Origin: a virus
IMG/VR virus record: IMGVR_UViG_3300031696_000082
Coordinates: 1 to 20,808 of that record
DNA length: 20,808 nt
Reading direction: 5' to 3' (one strand)
The notes beneath the pieces are model-generated. The model was not told where the DNA came from, ran no database searches, and saw only the letters and a program-made list of their open reading frames with translations. Shown here piece by piece: positions 7,955 to 15,721 of this stretch; the stretch's first letter is position 1; each line of letters opens with the position of its first letter. A program made the translations under genes and the position numbers.

Positions 7955-9925
7955 CTATACTAGGTCTACAATCTCACAGCTGTCACCAGAACATGCTAGT
8001 GTCTGACTACCTGCAGTGTTGTCTTCCTTTTCATAATCTGAGAGGAGTGACCAATCAATACTAGATGGCATAAGTTTTAGTAAGCTGTCGTATGTGTGCT
8101 TATACCCAACCAATATTTCATTTCTGTCGTTGTCCCTACCCCAAACCTCAGTGGGTTCACCGAACTCTTCTACCTCTTGGTAGGGTGCCTGTTGGTATGT
8201 GTGTTCATTAAAGGGTAAGAAGGATACACCAGACATCTCATCAAAGTGCTTGTAAACAAAGGCTCCTACTTCAAACCATTCGTCATTTTTAACATTTATA
8301 GTTACCGAAGGTTTATGCTCACACCATGATCGTTGATAGGCTAACCACATCTCTAGCTGTTCAATGGCAGACATATCAGCAGTAACTATTGCACCCGCTG
8401 GAGCTTTCATAGGGAAGCTAAACACGGTAGTCTGATCAGGCTTTGTTACGTCAGGCTCATTAGGTATACCTTGGTCTGACATAAACTGTGTCAGTGGGTC
8501 TTTGTTATCACCACGAACAGTACGAATATAATAGGATGAGTGACGTGCATGTATCCCCGAACTGGAGTTTACAAGTTGTGATACCGTACCCGAAGGTTTA
8601 ACACAGCTGATAGCAGTAGCGACAGGGATGCCAAGACGCTCAGCCCACTCAGCGTTAGTAATAACGGCGATAGATTTTAGGTGCTCAAGTGTTTTCTCCA
8701 GGCCAGTATTCTTTATAGTCATCAAAGGGTTATCCATAATGCCTGTCATTGACACGCCCAACAGTCTTTCCTCCTCTGTGTTCTTCTGCCATATCTTACG
8801 TAGGTATGGAAACTTAGTAAACGATGATTGGATAGTACCAAGGATGGTAGCCATACGAACCTTCTTCTCTAGGTCACCAATGCTATCTGTTGCACGTACA
8901 ACTACCTCTGTTAGGTTGCAAAACTGCATCGGCCTCAAAATTATTTCCGAACATGGATTAGTTCCGAACTCATACGTTGCATCACGGCGTCCATTCTTAG
9001 CTGCCTGTACCTTAGATGCCTGACGGTTAAAGATACCACGCTCACCTGACTTACTCTCTACTAGTGACAACCACTCACGCATGAATGATAAGCTGTCGGG
9101 TTTTTCAGTGTAGGCCACAGAGTTGTTAGCTAAGGCACGTTGTACATCGTTCTTCCACCAATCACCTGACTTAGCGTGACGCATACGATCATCTGATAGA
9201 TTACTCAAGGAGATCATAGCACTACGACGAACACCGCCAACTACTACTACCTCACCAATCTTACACATGATGTCATGACACTCAAGGGATGATAGCTTGC
9301 GTCCTTGTGCATCCTTGAAGGTACGGATAGTAAAATTAAATAGATCAACAAGAGGCGCTGGGCCTGATGCACGTCCACCAAAGGTCTTAAGCTTGGCACC
9401 AGAAGGTCGAACACGAGAGACATCCCACTTAGGAATCTCACCGCTGTAAAGGAGCGCAATCAATTGACGTAGAGACTTAGCCCATCCTTCTTTGCTATCC
9501 TTAACAACGATAGATGTCTCACTATCAAACAACTCAGGTATATCTGGAAGCTTACTTACTGATTGACGTTCCACTGAGAACCCAACGCCTGTGCCACATA
9601 GTAAGATAAACATAGCCTCATCAAAAGCTTTTATGTCATCTACTGGTAGGTATGAACAGTTGTAACCAGCTGTATTATCCCGTGCCATTGCTGGACCAGC
9701 TGTCATTAATGCCCTCATACTAGGCATAACATCCAGTGACAGTATAGCTTGTTCAATCTCTCTGATATATGAACTGCTACCTGCATTAGGAGTTACTATG
9801 TGTTCCATGTATCTTGATACTGTCTCGCCCCAAGTCTCACGCCTTCCCTCTTTGTCCAGCCAACGTGCATAGCGTGACTTGTGTATAAATGATTGGTAGT
9901 CTGTTGGTAAATAATTGTTGCTCAT
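7955..9925 (-). CDS. nrdJ: Adenosylcobalamin-dependent ribonucleoside-triphosphate reductase (class II)
   Basis: This enzyme reduces ribonucleoside triphosphates to dNTPs with a B12 radical and needs no separate small subunit. Compared with the Lactobacillus leichmannii enzyme: C90 in GYNCSYLP matches the first redox Cys; N323-P-C325-S-E327 holds the thiyl-radical Cys; C336 in FCNLTE is the second redox Cys, with the same 11-residue spacing. CSGDSC at 645-650 is the C-terminal shuttle pair. GTGVGFSVER (111-120) and VKPSGTVSQ (442-450) are also typical. At 656 residues it is shorter than the roughly 739 of the Lactobacillus enzyme. The ribosome site is weak (AAAGAGAA). No cobalamin riboswitch was found upstream; regulation is probably by the operon. 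Confidence 0.95.
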   Translation of the reverse strand: MSNNYLPTDYQSFIHKSRYARWLDKEGRRETWGETVSRYMEHIVTPNAGSSSYIREIEQAILSLDVMPSMRALMTAGPAMARDNTAGYNCSYLPVDDIKAFDEAMFILLCGTGVGFSVERQSVSKLPDIPELFDSETSIVVKDSKEGWAKSLRQLIALLYSGEIPKWDVSRVRPSGAKLKTFGGRASGPAPLVDLFNFTIRTFKDAQGRKLSSLECHDIMCKIGEVVVVGGVRRSAMISLSNLSDDRMRHAKSGDWWKNDVQRALANNSVAYTEKPDSLSFMREWLSLVESKSGERGIFNRQASKVQAAKNGRRDATYEFGTNPCSEIILRPMQFCNLTEVVVRATDSIGDLEKKVRMATILGTIQSSFTKFPYLRKIWQKNTEEERLLGVSMTGIMDNPLMTIKNTGLEKTLEHLKSIAVITNAEWAERLGIPVATAISCVKPSGTVSQLVNSSSGIHARHSSYYIRTVRGDNKDPLTQFMSDQGIPNEPDVTKPDQTTVFSFPMKAPAGAIVTADMSAIEQLEMWLAYQRSWCEHKPSVTINVKNDEWFEVGAFVYKHFDEMSGVSFLPFNEHTYQQAPYQEVEEFGEPTEVWGRDNDRNEILVGYKHTYDSLLKLMPSSIDWSLLSDYEKEDNTAGSQTLACSGDSCEIVDLV

Positions 9926-9960
9926 GTTGTTCTCTTTCTGTTGTGTATTGTTCTATACGT

Positions 9961-10344
9961 CTATCGGTTATCGCCACTGCCCCTTAGGGTTCCCCTAGCT
10001 TCACGTCCATCTAACTTCTCAACGTTCAGTCTGATGATGTCTCCAAGTCCGTAACCAAAGATCATACCAAGGGCTACGCCATAGAAAAAGACATCACCTA
10101 TCTCCTTAGCAATCTCCTCAGGAGTAAACTTGTGCTTGTCACGTATTAGTTTCTTAACCTTTTCAGCTACTTCACCTGACTCACCAACAAGTCCAAGGGT
10201 ATTCTCAACTAAACGATCATGTCCTTTAGTTAGAATCTTACCCTCAACCCATTCACTGTAACACTCAAACGGATCGACGCTATATTTATTTCCGTCTATC
10301 ATTCTGTAGTAGCCCATGGCTGTGAGATCCACATCACTCATCAT
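9961..10344 (-). CDS. mazG: MazG-like nucleotide pyrophosphohydrolase
   Basis: This 127-residue protein has the all-alpha NTP-PPase pattern: GLVGESGEVAEKVKKLIRD (51-69) with metal-binding E55 and E58, then EEIAKEIGDVFFY (76-88) with E81 and D84. The C-terminus LNVEKLDGREARG ... GSGDNR is typical of phage MazG homologues. The family removes pyrophosphate from NTPs or dNTPs; links to host ppGpp in cyanophages are debated. The first ATG (10344) overlaps the upstream stop by 4 nt; a second ATG follows immediately. It lies just before the ribonucleotide reductase, consistent with nucleotide-pool control. Confidence 0.9.
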   Translation of the reverse strand: MMSDVDLTAMGYYRMIDGNKYSVDPFECYSEWVEGKILTKGHDRLVENTLGLVGESGEVAEKVKKLIRDKHKFTPEEIAKEIGDVFFYGVALGMIFGYGLGDIIRLNVEKLDGREARGTLRGSGDNR

Positions 10345-10586
10345 TTTGTGCTGTCGTCTAAGCTTACCACCAGATCACCCAATGTATTCGGGAATGTGGG
10401 CCTAACTTCGAGTAGTCTTGTAAGCTCCTCTGTCTTCATCTGCTGCACAGAACTAGTACACTTAAGAATATGATCAAGTAAAGTAACAGAGTTTTTACCC
10501 AAGTTAAGTAAGTTAACAAGATCAATCTGCTCAGGTGTCATGCCTTCTGTTTCATACTCTTTATTATTAATAGATACTTTAGTCAT
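10341..10586 (-). CDS. Small unknown phage protein with a duplicated C-terminal peptide
   Basis: This 81-residue protein starts MTKVSINNKEYETEGMTPEQ, a pattern (INGKEY ... L-xEQ) common in small T4-like and T7-like phage proteins of about 70-80 residues with unknown function. The middle is helical. The last 12 residues, GDLVVSLDDSTK, are encoded by a 36-nt sequence identical to one at 20354-20389, where it lies inside a different gene. This tail may have been copied in. The start overlaps the upstream small gene by 8 nt (ATGACTAA), and the stop overlaps the MazG start by 4 nt. No function can be assigned. Confidence 0.75.
   Translation of the reverse strand: MTKVSINNKEYETEGMTPEQIDLVNLLNLGKNSVTLLDHILKCTSSVQQMKTEELTRLLEVRPTFPNTLGDLVVSLDDSTK
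10346..10381 (-). repeat. 36-nt direct repeat, copy 1 (pairs with 20354-20389)
   Basis: These 36 bases recur without mismatch at 20354-20389 in the same orientation. Both copies are read in the same frame as GDLVVSLDDST. It forms the end of the 81-residue gene and reaches to within 5 nt of its stop. Confidence 0.95.
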
Positions 10587-10743
10587 AAGTGTTTACCTCA
10601 CAGTTTGTTAGAATGATGTCATCAGTATCGTAGATCAAGTCGTCTAGCAACTCTAAAACAACTACACATGCATTGTCTTTTGATACCTCAAGAAAGTTAG
10701 CGTCTGGGTGAATTTCTAGTACAAGTCTAGCCTCAAATTTCAT
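10579..10743 (-). CDS. Small acidic phage protein (54 residues)
   Basis: This short gene fills the gap between the metallophosphoesterase and the 81-residue gene. It starts MKFEARLVLEIHPDAN and ends LTNCEVNTYD. A helix-like segment with VVVLELLDDLIYDTDDI (about 27-43) and a final strand give a pattern seen in small unnamed phage proteins (beta, helix, 'YDIDD', beta). The stop overlaps the next ATG by 8 nt (ATGACTAA), the same geometry as several other junctions here, which supports a real gene. AAGGG lies 9 nt before the ATG. Function unknown. Confidence 0.75.
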   Translation of the reverse strand: MKFEARLVLEIHPDANFLEVSKDNACVVVLELLDDLIYDTDDIILTNCEVNTYD

Positions 10744-10782
10744 TGGCGGAAACCCTTAGTTATATTATTTTCCATCAAAGTG

Positions 10783-11562
10783 TCAACCATATTCCCTGCG
10801 TAATGCAGCTAGAGAAACAAACTCTGGCTCATATACACCGTTACTTATCTCACGCTTGACAACAACACCTGACCACCAATCTAGGTTGGCCTGGCCTGCC
10901 CATCCTTCGTCAGCACCCTTGAAGCAACCGACGACAAGACCTAACGCACCAGCTGCATCCTTGAACTTAATGTCTCTCTTGTGTGAGTGACCGCACGTTG
11001 AACTCTTAAAGCGGTTAGCGAGTAAAGAGTTAGCGTGATGCATACCACTCATAGCTGTACCAAAGTTACCAGCACTAAAGAAGTGTGCGTAGGACACGCC
11101 ATCGTAGTCATGTATGGAAGGGGCTGAGTTGTGGTATTCGTGGTACTCATCAAACCAGTGGTTAGTTTGTAGGTGGCTGAAGGATATTCCGTACTTGGTT
11201 CCCTCTAGGCGGGGGTCACTGGACAAAGCCTTCTTGATGCGGTGCTCGTGGTTACCCTCAAACCCATAGTAGGCTGGACGCTTACGCTTATGATGCCTGA
11301 ACTTCCAACGTAGACGATCTTGTGCTTCGTTGTACTGCTCAATGTCTTCCTGATAACTCTGACTTACGATAGCTTGTGGGCTGCGTGTATCAAATGTATT
11401 TAGGGAACGCATGTCGGCACCATCACCTAGGTCCACAACATAGTCAGGCTTAATATCGTAGATGAACTCACCAAGAAGGCTGAACCTCTCGTTACTTATG
11501 GCGGGGTCACAGTGAGCGCAAGAGAATACAACAGCTGTCTTTGATCTAGAACTTTTAAACAT
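10783..11562 (-). CDS. Calcineurin-like metallophosphoesterase
   Basis: This 259-residue protein has the order of metal-binding motifs of the metallophosphatase fold: FSCAHCD (13-19), VVDLGDGAD (42-50), EGNHEHR (102-108), an HH pair at 175-176 and TCGHSHKRD (189-197). The first motif is normally D-x-H; here the Asp is Cys15 (C-A-H17). From memory close marine-phage relatives have the same SCAH, so this is probably a family trait. The substrate is unknown; neighbouring endonuclease and MazG genes suggest nucleic acid or nucleotides. The ATG overlaps the upstream stop by 8 nt (ATGTTTAA). An intergenic space of 39 nt follows. Confidence 0.85.
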   Translation of the reverse strand: MFKSSRSKTAVVFSCAHCDPAISNERFSLLGEFIYDIKPDYVVDLGDGADMRSLNTFDTRSPQAIVSQSYQEDIEQYNEAQDRLRWKFRHHKRKRPAYYGFEGNHEHRIKKALSSDPRLEGTKYGISFSHLQTNHWFDEYHEYHNSAPSIHDYDGVSYAHFFSAGNFGTAMSGMHHANSLLANRFKSSTCGHSHKRDIKFKDAAGALGLVVGCFKGADEGWAGQANLDWWSGVVVKREISNGVYEPEFVSLAALRREYG

Positions 11563-11818
11563 GATCGTGTATCCCTCTTACAACGTCATCGTGCTGGGTA
11601 TTACCATTACGATCAATAACAATACTGATGTTGTTAGACAAGAAGTCTACGTCATCCATAGCTTGAGCCATGTTAGCGTAGTAAAACTCTTCTTCGTGTA
11701 GGTTGCTATCGTACTTGTACCTAGTCAAGCAAAGGTTCCAAGGAAGGTTCTCACCATTCTCAAATGGCCCTTTGATTACCTTAAGTATCTCAGCGTATGG
11801 TTCAAACTCTTTAGGCAT
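11555..11818 (-). CDS. Unknown phage protein (87 residues)
   Basis: This acidic 87-residue protein (start MPKEFEPYAEILKVIKGPFE, end VVRGIHDHV) resembles no family I can name. It has mixed strand and helix character, with aromatic residues clustered at YKYDSNLHEEEFYYANMAQA (34-53). It overlaps the upstream endonuclease gene by 8 nt (ATGCCTAA) and the downstream phosphoesterase by 8 nt (ATGTTTAA). It is therefore translated within a tightly coupled trio and is likely real. Placement suggests an accessory role in DNA metabolism, but the sequence gives no direct evidence. Confidence 0.7.
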   Translation of the reverse strand: MPKEFEPYAEILKVIKGPFENGENLPWNLCLTRYKYDSNLHEEEFYYANMAQAMDDVDFLSNNISIVIDRNGNTQHDDVVRGIHDHV

Positions 11819-12221
11819 TACTGCTCTCCTTTAACCAGGATTCTGGTATAACCTTATCGGCATAGATGAAGTCGTGTTTCTTACACCATTCACCGTATGT
11901 TGTCTTGCTTCCCTTATATAGGCGTGACTTACTATTTGTAAAGACAAACCTTATGTCGTGATCAGGAAACTGTTTCCGTATTTCCTTGTGCTTCCTTCTG
12001 TCATCTGAAACGAATCGGCCCTTTGTCTCAACTATGATACCGTTACCTAAAACAAAGTCAGGTGTGTAGGTTCTATTGCGTAAGTCTATCCACTTAATCT
12101 TTGTTTTCTCGTAGGTAAAGGGGATGTTTCTTTTCTTAAGGTAGTTAGCTGTATCTACCTCTAAGCCTGAGCGATACCCTTCTTGGATACCCCTCAATCT
12201 CTTGCTATTAAATTTCACCAC
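11811..12221 (-). CDS. T7-type endonuclease I (Holliday junction resolvase)
   Basis: This 136-residue protein is a clear homologue of T7 gp3. It keeps YRSGLE (16-21), FTYE (35-38), YTPDF (52-56) with D55, and IIVETKG (62-68) with E65 and K67. These match the catalytic positions E20, E35, D55, E65 and K67 of the T7 enzyme nearly by number. SDDRRKHKEIR, RFVF and SRLYKGS also follow the T7 order. It should cut branched DNA, and in T7 the enzyme also degrades host DNA. The start codon is GTG (12221; a second GTG follows directly), overlapping the exonuclease gene by 14 nt, with GAGGA about 10 nt upstream. Confidence 0.95.
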   Translation of the reverse strand: MVKFNSKRLRGIQEGYRSGLEVDTANYLKKRNIPFTYEKTKIKWIDLRNRTYTPDFVLGNGIIVETKGRFVSDDRRKHKEIRKQFPDHDIRFVFTNSKSRLYKGSKTTYGEWCKKHDFIYADKVIPESWLKESSNA

Positions 12222-13092
12222 GGTATGTTAAGTCCTCTGCTACGTTAGGTAGTTTGTTTACCTTAGTTAGGTATAGCGGTTTGTCACTGTATATAAACTT
12301 ACGTAGCTTAGGGTAACATACCTTCTTAAAGTCACAGTAACCACACGCAGACGGTAGCTTAAGGTTACCGTTGTTGCTTGTCTTTGATTGAGGTATAGGT
12401 TCAAAGGCTCTCTCAGGTGGCTCCTCACTTTTAGCCATCTTCTTAAGATGCTTAACCGTACTCTCTTTGTTATCAAACTCTTCTGAGAAGTCGTATATGT
12501 CTAGGCAAACAGAGCCACTGACCTTACAGACCACGAGAAAACCACCGTGTGTCTTGTTGGTTACAAGCGGGTCATCCTCAGCCGCGTAGACGTAGGAGCT
12601 AAGCTGGGAGATGTAACCAAAAGGATCATCCCTACGTAAGTTACCATCCTTAAACTTCTTAAAGGCGTAAGGTGATGCAGACTTAACATCAATAGTCATA
12701 CCGTTTATGACAGCATCCCTGTGTCCCTTGATGCCATGTACATCCATACGGTCTTGCATACCAGTGACTGAGTGTCCAGACACAGCTGCCACCGCTAGTA
12801 CTAACTCTTCAATCATGTCTCCGTAGAAGAACTTGAATAGAGTATCAGGGCCTAGAGGCTCAGACTCTAATGGCTTGTTAACTTTGTACCATAGTTTACG
12901 CTCACACGGTGTACCTAGAGAAGACAGGGATAAGTAGGCACGAGGTTCCTGTGGTTTAGCAAACCGCTGTTCAGCCATTTCGGCTATGTTCTTAGACATG
13001 AAGTCACCTATAGCTGTGTCCCAACCATTGCGTCCTAAGATAGTCTGCTCAATGTCGTGTACTAGCGTATCGTTTGTTTTAGCTTCTATCAT
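12208..13092 (-). CDS. Cas4/RecB-like PD-(D/E)XK exonuclease with probable Fe-S cluster
   Basis: This 294-residue protein shows the layout of Cas4-type phage exonucleases: PCERKLWYK (62-70) with C63, FYGDMIEELV (89-98), GHRDAVI (123-129) with D126, TIDVKS (133-138) with catalytic D135 and K137, and ISQLSSYVYA (161-170) with the Q-x3-Y motif. CGYCDFKKVC (250-259) follows. The four Cys (63, 250, 253, 259) fit an iron-sulphur cluster as in Cas4 and AddB. It probably replaces T7 gp6 exonuclease in degrading host DNA and in recombination. The start has GAGGGAG immediately upstream. It overlaps the endonuclease I gene by 14 nt. Confidence 0.9.
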   Translation of the reverse strand: MIEAKTNDTLVHDIEQTILGRNGWDTAIGDFMSKNIAEMAEQRFAKPQEPRAYLSLSSLGTPCERKLWYKVNKPLESEPLGPDTLFKFFYGDMIEELVLAVAAVSGHSVTGMQDRMDVHGIKGHRDAVINGMTIDVKSASPYAFKKFKDGNLRRDDPFGYISQLSSYVYAAEDDPLVTNKTHGGFLVVCKVSGSVCLDIYDFSEEFDNKESTVKHLKKMAKSEEPPERAFEPIPQSKTSNNGNLKLPSACGYCDFKKVCYPKLRKFIYSDKPLYLTKVNKLPNVAEDLTYRGEI

Positions 13093-13114
13093 ATCGCTCC
13101 CTCTTTATAAGAAC

Positions 13115-13140
13115 GCCCCCACCCAACTAAGGGAAGGGGC
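13115..13140 (-). terminator. GC-rich hairpin after the SSB gene (possible attenuator)
   Basis: GCCCC pairs with GGGGC and CCC with GGG across a 2x2 internal loop, closing a 6-nt loop (13125-13130). On the - strand it lies 32 nt after the SSB stop and 23 nt before the exonuclease ATG. The sequence after it (GTTCTTATAAAG) is not a strong U-tract, so partial termination or RNA stabilisation is as likely as full termination. The + strand is followed by TTTGTT. Confidence 0.5.
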
Positions 13141-13171
13141 TTTGTTATAGAACAACACACATTTGAATTAC

Positions 13172-13714
13172 CTAGAAGGGTATAGCATCATCTTCAATCA
13201 ATGCTTTCTTCTTGGGTGCTTCGGTAGTTGGGGTAGCTTTGGTATCCCCTGCAATAGAGGATAAGTCTTTGAAGGTAGAGGGGGAGGCTCCTCCTTCAGA
13301 CTCGTAGGCCACTTGATCAATGACCTGTACAGCTTCAAGACGTGTACCCCTACGTCCAGTAGATGTATCATAAACAGCTACACGTACCATGCCTGTGCTG
13401 CCGTTACCTATAAACCCGTCTATGTCAAAGTTCCAGTCAATGCCCTTCACGTTAACAACGGTGGGAGTGCCACTATTCCAGTCGTTTCTGCCTTTGAAAG
13501 GGCGGCTAAGTGTAACCTTAGTGCCACCTTCAACAGAATCCATTTTCTTCTGACAGCCAGATGCCTTAAGCTTATCTGTGTTGTCTTTATCAAGGATGAT
13601 GGTAACCTTGCATTCACCATCTGTCTCAACATTCCAAGATGCTTGGTCACGATTGTGTTCAAATACCTTAGCCCATTCTAGTGTGCCAAACAATTCAAGA
13701 ATCTCAGTAGCCAT
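13172..13714 (-). CDS. Single-stranded DNA-binding protein (T7 gp2.5-like)
   Basis: This 180-residue protein has a beta-rich core (about residues 8-140), compatible with an OB fold, then a Ser/Thr/Lys linker and an acidic tail ending DDAIPF. An acidic tail with a terminal aromatic is the hallmark of SSBs that contact polymerase and helicase, as in T7 gp2.5 and bacterial SSB. The core differs from bacterial SSB and fits the gp2.5 type better. AGAGG lies 8 nt before the ATG. It is placed between polymerase and exonuclease, as expected for a replication operon. A hairpin follows the stop. Confidence 0.85.
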   Translation of the reverse strand: MATEILELFGTLEWAKVFEHNRDQASWNVETDGECKVTIILDKDNTDKLKASGCQKKMDSVEGGTKVTLSRPFKGRNDWNSGTPTVVNVKGIDWNFDIDGFIGNGSTGMVRVAVYDTSTGRRGTRLEAVQVIDQVAYESEGGASPSTFKDLSSIAGDTKATPTTEAPKKKALIEDDAIPF

Positions 13715-13759
13715 TTTTAGTACCTCTTTTTTATGGTGTTTGTGTTATATTATTAAATC

Positions 13760-15721
13760 CTAGTGTGTGTCAAGCCAATTCTGTCCAACGTCATAAGATC
13801 CTGGCGTAGGTATTCTAAAACCTAACTCAACCCCTACCTCTTCCATGCATTTAGCCTGCACCCTACCTAACTCCTCAGCCTCTTCCTTAGTTCCTTTAAC
13901 CTCTGTCTGGTACTCATCGTGTATGAAGCCTACCATCTTGAAGTTGATCCCTAGCTTACGAGCTTCCTTAGTCCAGCTGAGTAACGTGTGCTTCATAAGA
14001 ATACTTTCGGCTGACTGTAGCATACCAGCTAGAGTCTTGTGTTCGTTGGGAACCTTAACCTTACGACCATCATATCCTGTGAAGTACCCTTGCTCAGCAA
14101 TGTAGGGGACAAGCCTGTTCTTTAGGTCAGCCAATCCATCAATAGACTTAACGAATGAATCCCTAGCCTTTACTGCACCTACCTTATTGATCTTAAGTAT
14201 CTGTGCAGTCTTCTCAACACCTGCCCCCAGTAGCCATGCGTAGATAAAAGTCTTAGCCATGTCTCTTGTTGCATGCTTAATACCCAAAGCTTTCTTGTTG
14301 ACGTTATGTATGTCTGTCTCATCTTCCTTCTTACCCTGCATGATGGCAAGCGCATACTGATCAGCATCAAAGTGACGCCACATATAGTCAGCTAGTACAC
14401 GTAACTGAATCCCGTCTGCGTCCGTACCTACCAGCCAGCTACCATCAGGTGTTGTCCAACATGCACGTAGGTGTGAGTCGTACTGGTTCTTAACTTCCTC
14501 AACTGCTGACTTAGGTTTGCCATGAAAAGCTGATGGGATGTTGGCTGTGTTTGGTGCGTTGTGAGCGCACCGTCCTGTCCAAGCACCTATGTTGTTTATT
14601 GTACCATGTACACGTCCATCAGCACCTACCTGATTTATCCACTCCACTAGGGAACTACGCCTACCCTCAAGGGTAAGCCACTTAGCTAATGAACGAGCAC
14701 CATCAGGAGCATGCTCAGGTAGTGTCTCAAGGTTATCCTCAGAGCAAGCCCAGCCATACGTAGCCAAGTCATCCTTCTTCTCTTTGTAGAATGCCTTAGT
14801 CATAGACGTGATCCTCTTACCGTATGGGTCACCAACCGACAGCCTACCAAACTTGATAGCAGTAACCGTCTTATCGTAAGGCTTCCAACCAGCATCCCAT
14901 AGGGCTTCAATCCTATCCTTAGATGATCCAGGTTTGAAGTCTATCCAGTTGTAGCAGACAAGATCCTCACCTACTACCTGTGTCAAAGCATACTTCTCCT
15001 TAGCCTTAACAACACTGGATGCCTCTGTGCCATCCTTCTTTAGGCGGTACAACATCGTGTTCACAGGTGTCATCTTAGGTGGGAAGTCTACTTGAAACTG
15101 TTCTTCCAACGTATCCATCTGCTTACGTATAGATGTCAGTAGTCCGTCAGCCTTAGGTGTATCAAAGGCAAACCCATAGTATCTAGTGCGTACCAACTCA
15201 ATCTGTAGGTCATGCTCAGCACGTAAAGACTTCTTCCAATCAGCATCATAGATGTACTTTGAAAAATGATTATACAAAGCCTCAGTCGTATCCAAGTCAC
15301 CGTACCAGTAGTCCACCATCTCCTGAGAAAACTCACCAAAGTTATGAAAGTCTCCCTTGTGTACACCAAGCCTACGTCCCCAAGCATCCAAGCTATGGGG
15401 TGACCTAGCACCAGAGGGTATTGATATACCGTAGTCAACGATACGAGATATAAGAAGAGTATCAATCACCTTAGTAGGATCAATGAGCCTAGGCTTAAGT
15501 AACCTATTTATTTCAGGCGCATCAAACTGTATGAAGTTATGTCCAACAAAATACTCAACTGATTGGTGCCACTTAATTGCCTCAGCCTTAGCGACAGGAT
15601 CATCATGGCAGTTCTCAAACTTGTATACCTCACCTGTAGCTACGTCCTTACCACCACACAACCAAAGCTTATCACTACCTCTGACTGCATTAGTTTCGAT
15701 GTCGCTTATCACAATCTTCAT
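13760..15721 (-). CDS. T7-like family A DNA polymerase with 3'-5' exonuclease
   Basis: This 653-residue polymerase compares with 704 residues in T7 gp5. Exonuclease motifs: SDIETN (6-11; D7, E9), VGHNFIQFDAPE (59-70) and YGDLDTTEALY (140-150). Polymerase motifs: A, GTDADGIQLR (432-441; D434); B, RDMAKTFIYAWLLGAG (486-501; R486, K490, Y494); C, GFIHDEYQ (598-605; D602). Y494 matches T7 Tyr526. Two positions differ: Q439 stands where T7 has Glu480, the steric gate, and L498 where T7 has Tyr530 (Pol I Tyr766). No thioredoxin gene is in the window. The ATG overlaps the primase-helicase stop by 4 nt, with GGAGG 13 nt upstream. Confidence 0.97.
   Translation of the reverse strand: MKIVISDIETNAVRGSDKLWLCGGKDVATGEVYKFENCHDDPVAKAEAIKWHQSVEYFVGHNFIQFDAPEINRLLKPRLIDPTKVIDTLLISRIVDYGISIPSGARSPHSLDAWGRRLGVHKGDFHNFGEFSQEMVDYWYGDLDTTEALYNHFSKYIYDADWKKSLRAEHDLQIELVRTRYYGFAFDTPKADGLLTSIRKQMDTLEEQFQVDFPPKMTPVNTMLYRLKKDGTEASSVVKAKEKYALTQVVGEDLVCYNWIDFKPGSSKDRIEALWDAGWKPYDKTVTAIKFGRLSVGDPYGKRITSMTKAFYKEKKDDLATYGWACSEDNLETLPEHAPDGARSLAKWLTLEGRRSSLVEWINQVGADGRVHGTINNIGAWTGRCAHNAPNTANIPSAFHGKPKSAVEEVKNQYDSHLRACWTTPDGSWLVGTDADGIQLRVLADYMWRHFDADQYALAIMQGKKEDETDIHNVNKKALGIKHATRDMAKTFIYAWLLGAGVEKTAQILKINKVGAVKARDSFVKSIDGLADLKNRLVPYIAEQGYFTGYDGRKVKVPNEHKTLAGMLQSAESILMKHTLLSWTKEARKLGINFKMVGFIHDEYQTEVKGTKEEAEELGRVQAKCMEEVGVELGFRIPTPGSYDVGQNWLDTH

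Noticed and set aside
9926-9960. Cobalamin riboswitch ahead of the ribonucleotide reductase
   Set aside because: The 35-nt gap to MazG is far too short, and no B12-box-like sequence was seen.
13313-13763. + strand frames opposite SSB and the polymerase start
   Set aside because: They are antisense to recognised genes, show no family motif, and no other + strand gene exists in this half of the window.
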